A stretch of 64,000 nucleotides of DNA from CAZVED01 sp964626205 (lineage in GTDB: Bacteria; Patescibacteriota; Patescibacteriia; SG8-24), in NCBI GenBank assembly GCA_964626205.1, contig CAZVED010000001.1, forward strand, positions 62,001 to 126,000, given 5' to 3'. The translations under genes were made by a program, and so were the position numbers. The stretch's first letter is position 1; the number at the start of each line of letters is the position of its first letter. The notes beneath the pieces are model-generated. The model was given only the letters and a program-made list of their open reading frames with translations, had not been told where the DNA came from and searched no databases. Below are positions 26,680-33,470 of this stretch, piece after piece.

Positions 26680-27285
26680 TCAGCCGTTGGAGGCAGGGGA
26701 GAGCGTGTTCGTGAAGCTCTGCAGGCGGCCGTCCGAAGAGAGGCTGATGCGTACGTGCGGTGGTTCGTCATCGTCCGCGCTTGGCGACGCGTAGTCGTCC
26801 CAGCGGAAATGATAGAGTTCGCCGCCCTCGTTTCCTTCGAACGGGTGCAGGCGGGTATAGCGATCCTCGAAATCCGGGACAAGGCGCCTCAGAAGAGAAA
26901 CGGCCTTTTCTCGGATCGGTGCGACGCTCGTCCGTTCTTTTCGAGCGCGAGCCGTCCGTGTTGCCGGATAGTGATCCTTCGTTGGAAAAGACTGCAGGAC
27001 GGAGAGGGAGCGGGGTTCGATCCAGTAGTGGAAACCGTTTTCGTCGACATAGACGTCTATGAAAGTGTCGTTATGGGGGAGCGGATGGCGTCGGGAGGCG
27101 CTGTACCAGACACGCAAGTCGGGTTGTTCACGGAGCTCGCGAATGAGGTCTACCGCGGCTCGGTGGGCGGCATACGTCGCGCGAGCATCGAGACGGAGGT
27201 CCTGACGGATATCGTGATCGGTGCATCCGTACAGGAGCTCGCGTTCCAACGCGCGTTCGATGTGGGCGAGATAGTCGTCATGCAT
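26680..27285 (-). CDS. Conserved-looking hypothetical protein
   Basis: I do not recognise this 201-residue soluble protein. The N-terminal 60 residues are helical and charged; the C-terminal part has a strand-rich piece (FHYWIEPRS, YHFRWDDY, PPHVRISLSSDGRLQSF) that loosely resembles a PepSY or propeptide-like fold. There is no signal peptide or membrane segment. The ATG at 27285 is preferred over a TTG at 27327, which coincides with the predicted transcript start. A strong promoter with an overlapping palindrome lies upstream, so expression is probably regulated. Confidence 0.6.
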   Translation of the reverse strand: MHDDYLAHIERALERELLYGCTDHDIRQDLRLDARATYAAHRAAVDLIRELREQPDLRVWYSASRRHPLPHNDTFIDVYVDENGFHYWIEPRSLSVLQSFPTKDHYPATRTARARKERTSVAPIREKAVSLLRRLVPDFEDRYTRLHPFEGNEGGELYHFRWDDYASPSADDDEPPHVRISLSSDGRLQSFTNTLSPASNG

Positions 27286-27329
27286 GGCATTCGAGCGACA
27301 GGTGAATGAGTTTTCCCCAGGGCTCAAGG

Positions 27330-27373
27330 ACCGTATGCAAAAGGAATAAAAGTGTCAAGAAGCTGACACTTTT
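27330..27373 (-). promoter_or_regulatory. Promoter TTGACA-17-TACGGT with a palindromic operator over the -35
   Basis: On the minus strand TTGACA (27353-27358) and TACGGT (27330-27335) are 17 bases apart. A perfect 10-base inverted repeat AAAAGTGTCA-N6-TGACACTTTT (27348-27373) covers the -35 box, so a dimeric repressor bound there would block RNA polymerase. The same palindrome could also act as a weak terminator. Confidence 0.6.
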
Positions 27374-27430
27374 ACACCATTGAGCTTATTTTAAACTGAA
27401 AAGGGAGCTTGTGGATAACTTCAGAAAAGA

Positions 27431-27464
27431 AAATCCCGACCGTGCATGACATGCAGGTCGGGAT
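27431..27464 (-). terminator. Intrinsic terminator of the 27500-28162 gene
   Basis: ATCCCGACC and GGTCGGGAT form a 9-bp stem with a 14-base loop; on the minus strand a T-rich run (TTTTCTTTTC) follows. Confidence 0.8.
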
Positions 27465-27499
27465 CGGATGTCATCGCGCTACGGCGATGATACGGATGT

Positions 27500-28162
27500 T
27501 CAGGCGTGCTTGGTTGAGCGGCTGATGACGCCGTCGCGGAGACGGCGGGCGCGGTGCGGGAGCGGATCGGGCTTCACGTCGAGCGCGGTCGCGCTGCCAC
27601 TCTTCGCGATGCTCGCGAGGAGCTTGCTACCGAGTGTGTTGGTCACGGCATCGCGACGGTCGGTCCGAATGTCGATCGTCACGCGACGTGTGCCCGTCAC
27701 CTTGCGACCTTTGCGGCTGGTGGGGCAGCTGCCATCGGCGCGGAAGACGTCGATGGGGAACGGTGCGCCGTTCTGCTCCAGGTATTCCTCGAGCTCAGCG
27801 GCGTGAGATTCGAGATCTTGCTCGAGCGTGTGGATGCGGTGATCGAGCACCGATTCCAGGAACCGCTCCTCGGCGTCGAACGGGCTGCACGAACCGGGCT
27901 CGTACGCGCTGCCGTCATCATCACCGTCGGCATCGAGCAGGCGGAAGCCGTCGATCAGCGCGCCGGCGCAGTAGCGAGTGCAGCCGGCGAGCTCGGTCGC
28001 GGCGTCCACATGACTGCTGCCGCGAGTGGTGCTTGCACGCAATGCGTCGAACACGCGCTGCGACGTATCGAAAGCTTCTTCCCGACGGTCCAGATCCTTG
28101 CGGAGCGGGGTCGTGTTGGCGGGGCGAGCGGTTTTCCGGCCAGCGGCGTGGAAACGTGCCAT
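27500..28162 (-). CDS. Hypothetical soluble protein
   Basis: This 220-residue protein is not recognised. It is mostly helical in the first 150 residues, with two cysteines close together (GCTRYC), a short acidic Asp-rich turn (LDADGDDDG) and a Glu-rich helix (EQDLESHAAELEEYLEQNG). The C-terminal 40 residues are basic (HRARRLRDGVISRSTKHA). GGAGG before the ATG at 28162 fixes the start. It has its own strong promoter and terminator and belongs to a group of orphan minus-strand genes in this area. Confidence 0.6.
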   Translation of the reverse strand: MARFHAAGRKTARPANTTPLRKDLDRREEAFDTSQRVFDALRASTTRGSSHVDAATELAGCTRYCAGALIDGFRLLDADGDDDGSAYEPGSCSPFDAEERFLESVLDHRIHTLEQDLESHAAELEEYLEQNGAPFPIDVFRADGSCPTSRKGRKVTGTRRVTIDIRTDRRDAVTNTLGSKLLASIAKSGSATALDVKPDPLPHRARRLRDGVISRSTKHA

Positions 28163-28226
28163 GAGAACCTCCAAATGTAGAGAACGGGTTGGACAAGGGA
28201 AAATCCCTCATCTATCGACAACGATG

Positions 28227-28255
28227 AGCATAGCATAAATACGTCTTTTTGTCAA
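28227..28255 (-). promoter_or_regulatory. Promoter TTGACA-17-TATGCT
   Basis: On the minus strand TTGACA (28250-28255) and TATGCT (28227-28232) are 17 bases apart. A TGTCAG half-site lies 6 bases upstream of the -35, inverted relative to TTGACA, as in the promoter at 27330-27373. Confidence 0.7.
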
Positions 28256-28266
28256 TAATAGCTGAC

Positions 28267-28297
28267 AAAAAAGCCCGTACACGCATGGTGTACGGGC
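28267..28297 (-). terminator. Intrinsic terminator of the 55-residue gene
   Basis: GCCCGTACAC and GTGTACGGGC form a 10-bp stem with loop of 5; six T follow on the minus strand. Confidence 0.88.
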
Positions 28298-28308
28298 CGG
28301 AGAAGCCG

Positions 28309-28476
28309 TCAGCTGGAGAGGGAGGCGATGTCCTCGATGTCCTCGCGGTCGAAGCGCCGAAGGGGATCGCGCTCCGCAGGCTCCTCTTCGCCGCGCATGT
28401 GGCGGTACAGCGCCTCGCTCTCTTCGCCATCGACTTCGTCGAACAAGATACCTTCGCTACCACGACGCTTGGCCAT
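28309..28476 (-). CDS. Small charged protein of unknown function
   Basis: This 55-residue protein starts MAKRRGSEGILFDEVDG and is rich in Glu, Arg and Asp with no hydrophobic segment. GGAGG precedes the ATG, and the gene has its own TTGACA promoter and terminator, so it is expressed as a single unit even though it is tiny. The composition (basic start, acidic middle) suggests an adaptor or regulatory peptide, but there is no motif to name a family. Confidence 0.6.
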   Translation of the reverse strand: MAKRRGSEGILFDEVDGEESEALYRHMRGEEEPAERDPLRRFDREDIEDIASLSS

Positions 28477-28511
28477 GAAAACCTCCACAAAGGACGAAAG
28501 TGTCCGACCGG

Positions 28512-28540
28512 AACGTAGCATGGTTCTGCACTTTTGTCAA
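28512..28540 (-). promoter_or_regulatory. Promoter TTGACA-17-TACGTT
   Basis: On the minus strand TTGACA (28535-28540) and TACGTT (28512-28517) are 17 bases apart, upstream of the 55-residue gene. Confidence 0.65.
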
Positions 28541-28576
28541 TGCGTCGAGGACGCCACTCCCGCTTTCCCGGACGCT

Positions 28577-28585
28577 TGCTATACT
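28577..28585 (+). promoter_or_regulatory. Extended -10 TGCTATACT, near-leaderless
   Basis: TGC plus TATACT ends 10 bases before the ATG of holB at 28596, with no ribosome site between. Confidence 0.6.
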
Positions 28586-28595
28586 TCGCTCACCT

Positions 28596-29588
28596 ATGAA
28601 GATCGACGCCACACAATGCATCGTTACAGAGCACCCAATCATCGGCCATGGTGCCGCGGTCGGTCTGCTGTCGCGTGCTTTTGAGAGCGGCCGATTGGCG
28701 CATGGCTACCTTTTCGTCGGGCCGGCGCATGTCGGGAAAGGCGTCGTCGCCCGTGCGCTTGCGGAGGCGCTCCTCGAGACGCATCAGCTTTCCGCGCACC
28801 CGGATTTTTTCCACGTGGAACGCGGCGTGGACGAGAAGACTGGCGCTGTGGCAAGCGGTATCGGCATCGAGCAGATTCGTGACGTGCGCAGCAGGCTTTC
28901 GCTCGGCGCGATGATGCGTGGCTGGAAAGTTGTACTGATTGAGGATGCGCATCTGTTGAGCGAAGATGCGGCTTCCGCGCTGCTGAAGCATTTGGAAGAA
29001 CCGCACCCGAAGACCGTCCTTATCCTGCTCGCGGACGATGCGGAGAATGTCTTGCCGACCATTCGATCGCGTTGCCAGATGCTGAGGTTCCCGCGTGTCG
29101 CGATCGAGGACGTCCGTGATGGGCTGGTGGCGCGAGGTGTCGCGCAGGGCGATGCCGACCTGTATGCGCGATTGTCTGCAGGGAGACCCGGTCTGGCGTT
29201 GCGGTTCGCGGAGCGACCGGAAGAGCTCGACGCCGTGCGGACCATGCGTGACGCCATTATCGACTTGCCCGTATTGTCGGTCGCGGAACGATGGAAGGCA
29301 CTTGGTGCGTTTTTCCCGGCAAAGGCGACATTCATCGAACTCGGCATCGTCGCTGACGCGTTTCTTGACCTCGCAGCCGAGTTGTTGCGGGATGTCTTGT
29401 TGCTCCAACATGACGCCGATGCCGCGCTGACGCACGCCGACGAGCGCGCACGACTCGTGCAATGGGCTGCCACTATGCGTCAAGGTGGCGCGGAGGCGGC
29501 GCTTCATGAGCTTGAGGATGCTCGTGAGCGTGTCGCACGGAACGTCAATCCGCGCTCCGCGCTGGAGCATTTTGTCCTCGCGCTTTGA
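28596..29588 (+). CDS. holB: DNA polymerase III delta-prime-like clamp-loader subunit
   Basis: This 330-residue AAA+ protein fits the delta-prime subunit of the clamp loader that opens the sliding clamp at replication forks. It has HGYLFVGPAHVGKG (P-loop at residues 42-49), the DAHLLSEDAASALLKHLEEP segment in the Walker B/sensor area, and the RSRCQMLRFP sensor-2-like motif typical of holB/dnaX N-domains. The zinc-binding Cys cluster of many clamp loaders is absent. The ATG at 28596 is chosen because upstream frames cross the TATACT box. It is followed by a lipoprotein gene with its own -10 box. Confidence 0.87.
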   Translation: MKIDATQCIVTEHPIIGHGAAVGLLSRAFESGRLAHGYLFVGPAHVGKGVVARALAEALLETHQLSAHPDFFHVERGVDEKTGAVASGIGIEQIRDVRSRLSLGAMMRGWKVVLIEDAHLLSEDAASALLKHLEEPHPKTVLILLADDAENVLPTIRSRCQMLRFPRVAIEDVRDGLVARGVAQGDADLYARLSAGRPGLALRFAERPEELDAVRTMRDAIIDLPVLSVAERWKALGAFFPAKATFIELGIVADAFLDLAAELLRDVLLLQHDADAALTHADERARLVQWAATMRQGGAEAALHELEDARERVARNVNPRSALEHFVLAL

Positions 29589-29598
29589 GGCGGCGGCG

Positions 29599-29607
29599 TG
29601 CTATGCT
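29599..29607 (+). promoter_or_regulatory. Extended -10 TGCTATGCT
   Basis: TGC plus TATGCT lies 28 bases before the ATG at 29636 and just after the holB stop. Confidence 0.5.
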
Positions 29608-29635
29608 TGTCCGTGAAGCCTTACCATCATCACGT

Positions 29636-30694
29636 ATGTCATCACGCAGCATGTTTTCCTTGCTCCTCGCCGCCATCGTCTTCGTTGGCGCGGGATGCAT
29701 CACCATCGAGACCGGAGAGGGCGGTGCCGGAAACGGTGGTATCTTCAAGACCGTGGATAAGGGCGATGCTTGGACGCAGCGGGTCGCGATTCCGACGACG
29801 GACGGCTCGGCGCGCGGTATCGGCGCGTATTCCGTCGTGACCATCGCGCAGGACCCGCAAGATCCGAACGCTATCTATGTCGGCACATCCGAGAACGGTA
29901 TGTGGTTTTCCTATGACGGTGGAATTGCCTGGTACCAACCGGCGCAACTTCGTCGCGGCCGCATCAACGCCATCGCCGTAGATCCGAAGAACAAGTGCGT
30001 CGTGTACGTCACATCCGAGAACCGCATCCTCAAGTCCACCGACTGTTCCCGAACGTACGAAGCGACGTATCTCGACACCCGCACGGCTCGTGTCATGACG
30101 GCAATCGTGGTCGATGCGTTCAATCCAAACATTGTCTGGATCGGAAACGATGGCGGCGACGTGCTCAAGTCCGAAGACAGTGGCGTGTCATGGAAGCCGG
30201 TCACCTCCTTCCGGAGCGGGGTGAAGCGCATGGTTGCTTCCGCGGACGATAGCCGTCGTGTCTATGCGGGTACGGAGAAGAACGGTATTTGGCGCACGGA
30301 CGATGCTGGCGCGAACTGGCTCGATCTACGCGAGAACTACAAGGAGATTCGTGACACCGCAGACCTGTACGACATGGCGCTCGGAGTGAGCGATCCGCAG
30401 GTAGTCGTCGCGGCGGTCAAGCAAGGGCTCATCGTGTCGAGGGATCGCGGCACGACGTGGACTGCGATGGAGTTGCTCACGCCGGCATCGAGCGCGGTCA
30501 TCCATGCTGTGGCCGTGGATCCGAAGGATGCGAACAGCATCTACTACGGCACGTCAACGACGTTCTATCGCAGCCCGAACGGAGGCGTAAACTGGGTGCC
30601 AAAGAAACTCCCGACGACTCGTGCCGCGACAGCGCTCCTCGTTGACAGGTCGAATCCGAGCGTGTTGTATATGGGCGTCACGCAATTCAAGTAA
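29636..30694 (+). CDS. Secreted beta-propeller lipoprotein (BNR/sortilin-like repeats)
   Basis: The 352-residue protein starts with a hydrophobic signal ending VGAGC, a loose lipobox, so it is probably a lipoprotein. The rest is a run of repeats with the BNR/Asp-box and VPS10-like pattern: IYVGTSENGMWFSYDGGIAW, IWIGNDGGDVLKSEDSGVSW-like, VYAGTEKNGIWRTDDAGANW and IYYGTSTTFYRSPNGGVNW, giving about six or seven blades (each quoted here only in short form). It resembles the Ycf48/glycosyl-hydrolase-like propellers without catalytic residues. Its ligand is unknown. It precedes frr by 6 bases. Confidence 0.78.
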   Translation: MSSRSMFSLLLAAIVFVGAGCITIETGEGGAGNGGIFKTVDKGDAWTQRVAIPTTDGSARGIGAYSVVTIAQDPQDPNAIYVGTSENGMWFSYDGGIAWYQPAQLRRGRINAIAVDPKNKCVVYVTSENRILKSTDCSRTYEATYLDTRTARVMTAIVVDAFNPNIVWIGNDGGDVLKSEDSGVSWKPVTSFRSGVKRMVASADDSRRVYAGTEKNGIWRTDDAGANWLDLRENYKEIRDTADLYDMALGVSDPQVVVAAVKQGLIVSRDRGTTWTAMELLTPASSAVIHAVAVDPKDANSIYYGTSTTFYRSPNGGVNWVPKKLPTTRAATALLVDRSNPSVLYMGVTQFK

Positions 30695-30700
30695 TCATGT

Positions 30701-31255
30701 ATGAAACAGGAGATCGCGCAGTACAAGGACCTTTTCGAAAAACCCATCGCCTTCCTTCATTCCGAGCTGTCCGTGCTTCGTACGGGTCGTGCCACGCCGG
30801 CGCTCGTGGAGCATATCCATGTTGAAGCGTACGGGACGCGCCAGGAACTGATGACGCTCGCGTCCATTTCCACCCCGGATTCTCGTACCATCGTTATCGA
30901 GCCGTGGGACAAATCCGTGACGAAAGACATCGAGCGCGGCATCACGGAAGCCGGAATTGGTCTGAATCCTACCGTGCAGGGAACCGTCATTCGCATCGTA
31001 TTGCCTATTCTCACGGAAGAGACGCGCAAGAATCTTATCAAGGTCATGCACGAGAAGGTCGAAGAAGCCCGTGTGGGCGTCCGCGGTGCGCGCGACGAGG
31101 TGAAGGCGGTCATCGTGAAGGCGGAGAAAGACAAGGAAATTCCTGAGGACGACAAGTACAAGTTCCTCGAGGAGCTCGACAAGTTCGCCGCGATGTACAA
31201 CGAGAAGATCAAAAAGATCGCGGAGGACAAGGAAACGGAGATTATGACGATGTAG
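30701..31255 (+). CDS. frr: Ribosome recycling factor
   Basis: RRF splits the 70S ribosome after termination together with EF-G. The 184-residue protein has the characteristic features: the LSVLRTGRATPALVEHI segment near residue 25, the PDSRTIVIEPWDKS hinge, LNPTVQGTVIRIVLP, and the long C-terminal helix ending KYKFLEELDKF. Length is typical. It follows the propeller lipoprotein and precedes a methyltransferase-like gene by one base. In most bacteria frr follows pyrH or tsf, so the location here is not conserved. Confidence 0.97.
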   Translation: MKQEIAQYKDLFEKPIAFLHSELSVLRTGRATPALVEHIHVEAYGTRQELMTLASISTPDSRTIVIEPWDKSVTKDIERGITEAGIGLNPTVQGTVIRIVLPILTEETRKNLIKVMHEKVEEARVGVRGARDEVKAVIVKAEKDKEIPEDDKYKFLEELDKFAAMYNEKIKKIAEDKETEIMTM

Positions 31256-31256
31256 T

Positions 31257-32174
31257 ATGACGAACGACGACCACGCCCTGCGCCGTGCTCACGAGCAGGC
31301 GTCTGGGCGTGTCTGGGCGTCGTGCGTCGACATGAAAGACGTCGGCAGCTTCGAGGAGTTCATGGAAACATGGCCGATGTACTGGATGCCACGGAAGGTC
31401 GAGGTTGCGCGCATCCTTGCGATCGGGAAACAGATGCAGGCCGCCCGGGGAACGGGCGGTCCTTTGCGTATTCTCGAGGTCGGCGGAGCGAACGCGGCCC
31501 TTGCGGACCTGCTTGTCGGTCTTGCCGAGGAGAACGGTCTCGATGTCGCGTACACCATCGTTGATCCAGAGGCGGAGACCATGACAGAAGCCGCTATGGC
31601 GCATGTCGGCGACCGTCGTTTTTCATTCCATGCTGAAACCGTGGAGCACTTCGTGGCGAAGCGAGGCCGTGGCGATAGCGAGGATGTGCTTATGGAGGAG
31701 TCGCCGGCGTACGACCTCGTCATCAATGCTTGGATGCCGCCGGAGATGGATTTCACCAAGGATGTCCGTGCTGCGAACGGTGCGGCGATCGTTTATGTCA
31801 TCGAGACGTGGGGTGGCACCGGAAGCAAAGAGAGCTACGACGGCGGACGGATGTATCGGACCGTGGCAGGGTGGGTCGGTCATTCGTTGCCGGAATTGCA
31901 ACGACAGGACGGTCGAGTAATCGAAGGGGAGCGCAGAGCAGAGTTTTGTAACGCGGTTCTCATACAGTATCGTCGTGATATCGATGGGGGCGGGCTTCTA
32001 CCGGACCTGGAGCGCGCGGGCATCGACATGGGGGAGCCGTATCCGTGGGAGGCGGAGCTCACGAAGCGACAAGGGGATGTTGCACCAGTGATTCCGCTTG
32101 GGGATCGGGAGTATCATGACGACCTGATGGATCTCGTGGAGAGAATGCTCGAACAGCGGAAAGAAAAGAGGTGA
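31257..32174 (+). CDS. Putative SAM-dependent methyltransferase
   Basis: This 305-residue soluble protein has a Rossmann-type motif I (LRILEVGGANAALADLL, about residues 70-86) followed by an acidic end of strand 2 (YTIVDPEAETMTEA) and YDLVINAWMPPEMDF in the motif IV position. The order fits a class I methyltransferase, although motif I has GGANA rather than GxGxG. A C-terminal helical extension ends in EQRKEKR. It abuts frr by one base, so it is probably co-transcribed. The substrate cannot be inferred, and the fold assignment is moderate. Confidence 0.65.
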   Translation: MTNDDHALRRAHEQASGRVWASCVDMKDVGSFEEFMETWPMYWMPRKVEVARILAIGKQMQAARGTGGPLRILEVGGANAALADLLVGLAEENGLDVAYTIVDPEAETMTEAAMAHVGDRRFSFHAETVEHFVAKRGRGDSEDVLMEESPAYDLVINAWMPPEMDFTKDVRAANGAAIVYVIETWGGTGSKESYDGGRMYRTVAGWVGHSLPELQRQDGRVIEGERRAEFCNAVLIQYRRDIDGGGLLPDLERAGIDMGEPYPWEAELTKRQGDVAPVIPLGDREYHDDLMDLVERMLEQRKEKR

Positions 32175-32190
32175 TGTAGATAAAAAGAAA

Positions 32191-32216
32191 AGCGGCTCAT
32201 GCAGAGCCGCTTTTTG
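32191..32216 (+). terminator. Intrinsic terminator
   Basis: AAGCGGCTC and GAGCCGCTT form a 9-bp stem with loop ATGCA and a T run. It ends the frr operon, and an A run on the other side allows use by the minus-strand peptide genes. Confidence 0.85.
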
Positions 32217-32233
32217 CGAAGTCGGTTTGACCT

Positions 32234-32356
32234 CTACTCCCACGGATAGCTTTGGAGAGCTTCGGGGACATTCGGTAAGTCGCGGACGATGATTTCTTGC
32301 TGGAACATCATGCCCGCGACCATACCGAGGAGGAAGACGACGGTGACGGTGCGCAT
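32234..32356 (-). CDS. 40-residue single-pass membrane peptide
   Basis: The short frame (MRTVTVVFLLGMVAGMMF at the start, ending SYPWE) encodes one N-terminal hydrophobic helix and an acidic, aromatic tail. Its ATG overlaps the TGA of the upstream 45-residue gene as TGATG, the pattern of a translationally coupled pair. It is too short for standard gene callers. The overlap and the shared promoter and terminator argue that it is real. Function is unknown; paired short membrane peptides often act as toxins, channel subunits or modulators, but nothing here selects one. Confidence 0.6.
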   Translation of the reverse strand: MRTVTVVFLLGMVAGMMFQQEIIVRDLPNVPEALQSYPWE

Positions 32357-32493
32357 CAGAACAGGACTCGCATCACCACGAAGATGGTGGGGATGGAGCA
32401 ACTGCCGAGCAGGAGGAAGGTCTTCCAGTCGCTGACCGGTTGATAGTCGGCGCGGGTGGTGCCTTCTTCGAACACGTTCGTGAGATCTGCCAT
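32356..32493 (-). CDS. 45-residue single-pass membrane peptide
   Basis: This frame encodes MADLTNVFEEGTTRADY, a short charged cytoplasmic start, and then a C-terminal membrane helix (TFLLLGSCSIPTIFVVMRVLF is positions 25-45). GGAG lies upstream of the ATG. With the overlapping 40-residue gene it makes a two-peptide operon, one with a C-terminal anchor and one with an N-terminal anchor, under a TTGACA promoter. No family is recognised. Confidence 0.62.
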   Translation of the reverse strand: MADLTNVFEEGTTRADYQPVSDWKTFLLLGSCSIPTIFVVMRVLF

Positions 32494-32538
32494 TGAATGA
32501 GCTCCTTCTGGTGGAAAATCCACCGGGGTACAACGATG

Positions 32539-32567
32539 AATGTATCACATTTTGATGCTTTTGTCAA
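32539..32567 (-). promoter_or_regulatory. Promoter TTGACA-17-TACATT of the two-peptide operon
   Basis: On the minus strand TTGACA (32562-32567) and TACATT (32539-32544) are 17 bases apart. A CGTCAG half-site lies 2 bases upstream of the -35, a possible variant of the TGTCAG element seen at two other minus-strand promoters. Confidence 0.65.
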
Positions 32568-32662
32568 TACTGACGAGCAAGCTTATGAAAGGCGAATTTG
32601 CCTCATTTAAGGCTGGTATGGCAGGGGATACCCTGAAGTTTCGTGAGTAGTGCCAGAGACTC

Positions 32663-32691
32663 TTGACAGATTCTCCAATTCGTGCTATAGT
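32663..32691 (+). promoter_or_regulatory. Strong consensus promoter TTGACA-17-TGC-TATAGT
   Basis: A perfect -35 TTGACA, 17-base spacer ending in the extended element TGC, and -10 TATAGT make this one of the two best promoters in the window. The predicted start is about 32698, at the head of the structured RNA described next. Confidence 0.85.
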
Positions 32692-32697
32692 CCTTTG

Positions 32698-33137
32698 TCA
32701 GGCTCGGAACGCACCTTTGACGAAAGACTCCTCCTGGGAAACGTTATGGAGGGGGACCCCATCGGACGCATCGCTTCGGCGAAATGTCCATGGTGATGTG
32801 GAACGAGGAAGAGCCCGGTTTCGACTGGGGTCTTCCACGAAGAAGCATCGTTGACCAGAGCAGCGCTTCGGCGCCCACCTCCGGTTTCCGTCTCCATAAC
32901 GTTCCTCATGAGTTCGGGCCACGAAAGCCTGTCGGTTGATGTCTGCCATTTGGCCGCCGTCATTTGGACTTATGAGGATTATTTTTCCACCGCGCCCTGC
33001 CACCCACCCCGCTCCCTCATCCTCTCGAAGGCTCTCATGATGGCGGTGCTGACCCCACCGCGTACCGTGAGATCCTCATCGCTTAGCTGCCGGCCAGGTA
33101 GCATCCCCTCCGTTGTCTAGACGGGGGGTGATTTTTT
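32698..33137 (+). ncRNA. Probable structured non-coding RNA of about 440 nt, family unknown
   Basis: The unit runs from a consensus promoter to a strong terminator and holds no credible protein gene. The transcript contains a 12-bp perfect long-range helix (32740-32751 with 32892-32903). Inside it lie three UUCG-capped hairpins: 32764-32789 (GGAC...CGC-TTCG-GCG...GTCC), 32807-32836 (GGAAGA...GGT-TTCG-ACT...TCTTCC) and 32863-32874 (GCGC-TTCG-GCGC). Helix ATGAGGAT/ATCCTCAT (32972-32979 with 33072-33079) and GCACC/GGTGC (32711-32715 with 33045-33049) link the rest. It lacks the RNase P core (GGAAAGUCC), the tmRNA T arm and CCA end, and the SRP GNRA loop, so I cannot place it in a known family. 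Confidence 0.7.
33103..33137 (+). terminator. Intrinsic terminator of the structured RNA
   Basis: ATCCCCTCCGT pairs with ACGGGGGGTGAT (one bulge and a G-T pair), followed by six T. Confidence 0.8.
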
Positions 33138-33163
33138 ATATGGTGTTTTTTGCTCTCGTCAGC

Positions 33164-33234
33164 GGTCTGTCAGAGAGGGCTTTCGGCAAGGCGGCTCCAA
33201 CTTTAGCCTCGCCGAAAGCCCTCTCCGACAGACC
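33164..33234. repeat. Inverted repeat, 29-bp arms
   Basis: Arms 33164-33192 and 33206-33234 match at 27 of 29 positions around a 13-base loop (GGTCTGTC...GGCTTTCGGC and its complement). There is no T run, so it is not a normal terminator. It lies between the structured RNA and glyQS and looks like a non-autonomous mobile or REP-type element. The stretch 33235-33315 after it shows nothing I can assign. Confidence 0.75.
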
Positions 33235-33315
33235 ACACGAGGCCGCGTCAACTTGATGTCTCATCCCGTTCCGGTCAGATACAGAGCGAGGATTTTTGCG
33301 GACTGCCGTCCCTAC

Positions 33316-33421
33316 TGTGTCATTGCGAGGGTCGACGTACTCGTCGGCCCGAAGCAATCCCGTTTCGAGATTGCTCGGGATTGCTTCGGGGTCTGAGTAC
33401 AGACCCACTCGCAATGACACA
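33316..33421. repeat. Palindromic dispersed repeat with TGTGTCATTGCGAG ends
   Basis: Perfect 14-bp terminal inverted repeats (33316-33329 and 33408-33421) enclose a second perfect 14-bp pair, CCGAAGCAATCCCG with CGGGATTGCTTCGG (33349-33362 and 33376-33389), and GTACTC/GAGTAC between them. The whole 106 bp can form one cruciform. A diverged relative lies at 26518. It ends 11 bases before the glyQS -35 box. Confidence 0.85.
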
Positions 33422-33432
33422 ATAAAATAGGC

Positions 33433-33461
33433 TTGAAGGTATCTTTTAAGCGTGTTACTGT
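33433..33461 (+). promoter_or_regulatory. Promoter TTGAAG-17-TACTGT of glyQS
   Basis: TTGAAG and TACTGT are 17 bases apart. The -10 box ends 9 bases before the ATG, so the mRNA is leaderless or nearly so. Confidence 0.6.
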
Positions 33462-33470
33462 TCGTGAACT

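Noticed and set aside
27348..27373. Plain terminator at the AAAAGTGTCA palindrome
   Set aside because: It is possible, but the palindrome overlaps a -35 box with exact spacing to a -10, so an operator is the better reading; I could not exclude a double role.
32806..32836. GGTTTCGACTGGG resembles the 5' D-loop region of tmRNA
   Set aside because: There is no matching T arm or CCA end downstream, no tag reading frame, and the stretch forms its own UUCG-capped hairpin.
32663..32854. Open frame of 63 codons over the RNA promoter
   Set aside because: It starts inside the -35 box, so it would not be transcribed in full, and its composition looks like a shadow of structured RNA.
33020..33060. T-box leader for glyQS
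   Set aside because: The T-box core sequence (GGTGGTACCGCG) is absent; a terminator and two repeats separate the region from glyQS, which has its own promoter.
32698..33137. RNase P RNA
   Set aside because: The size and promoter would fit, but the conserved GAGGAAAGUCC and 3' core segments of P4 could not be found on either strand.
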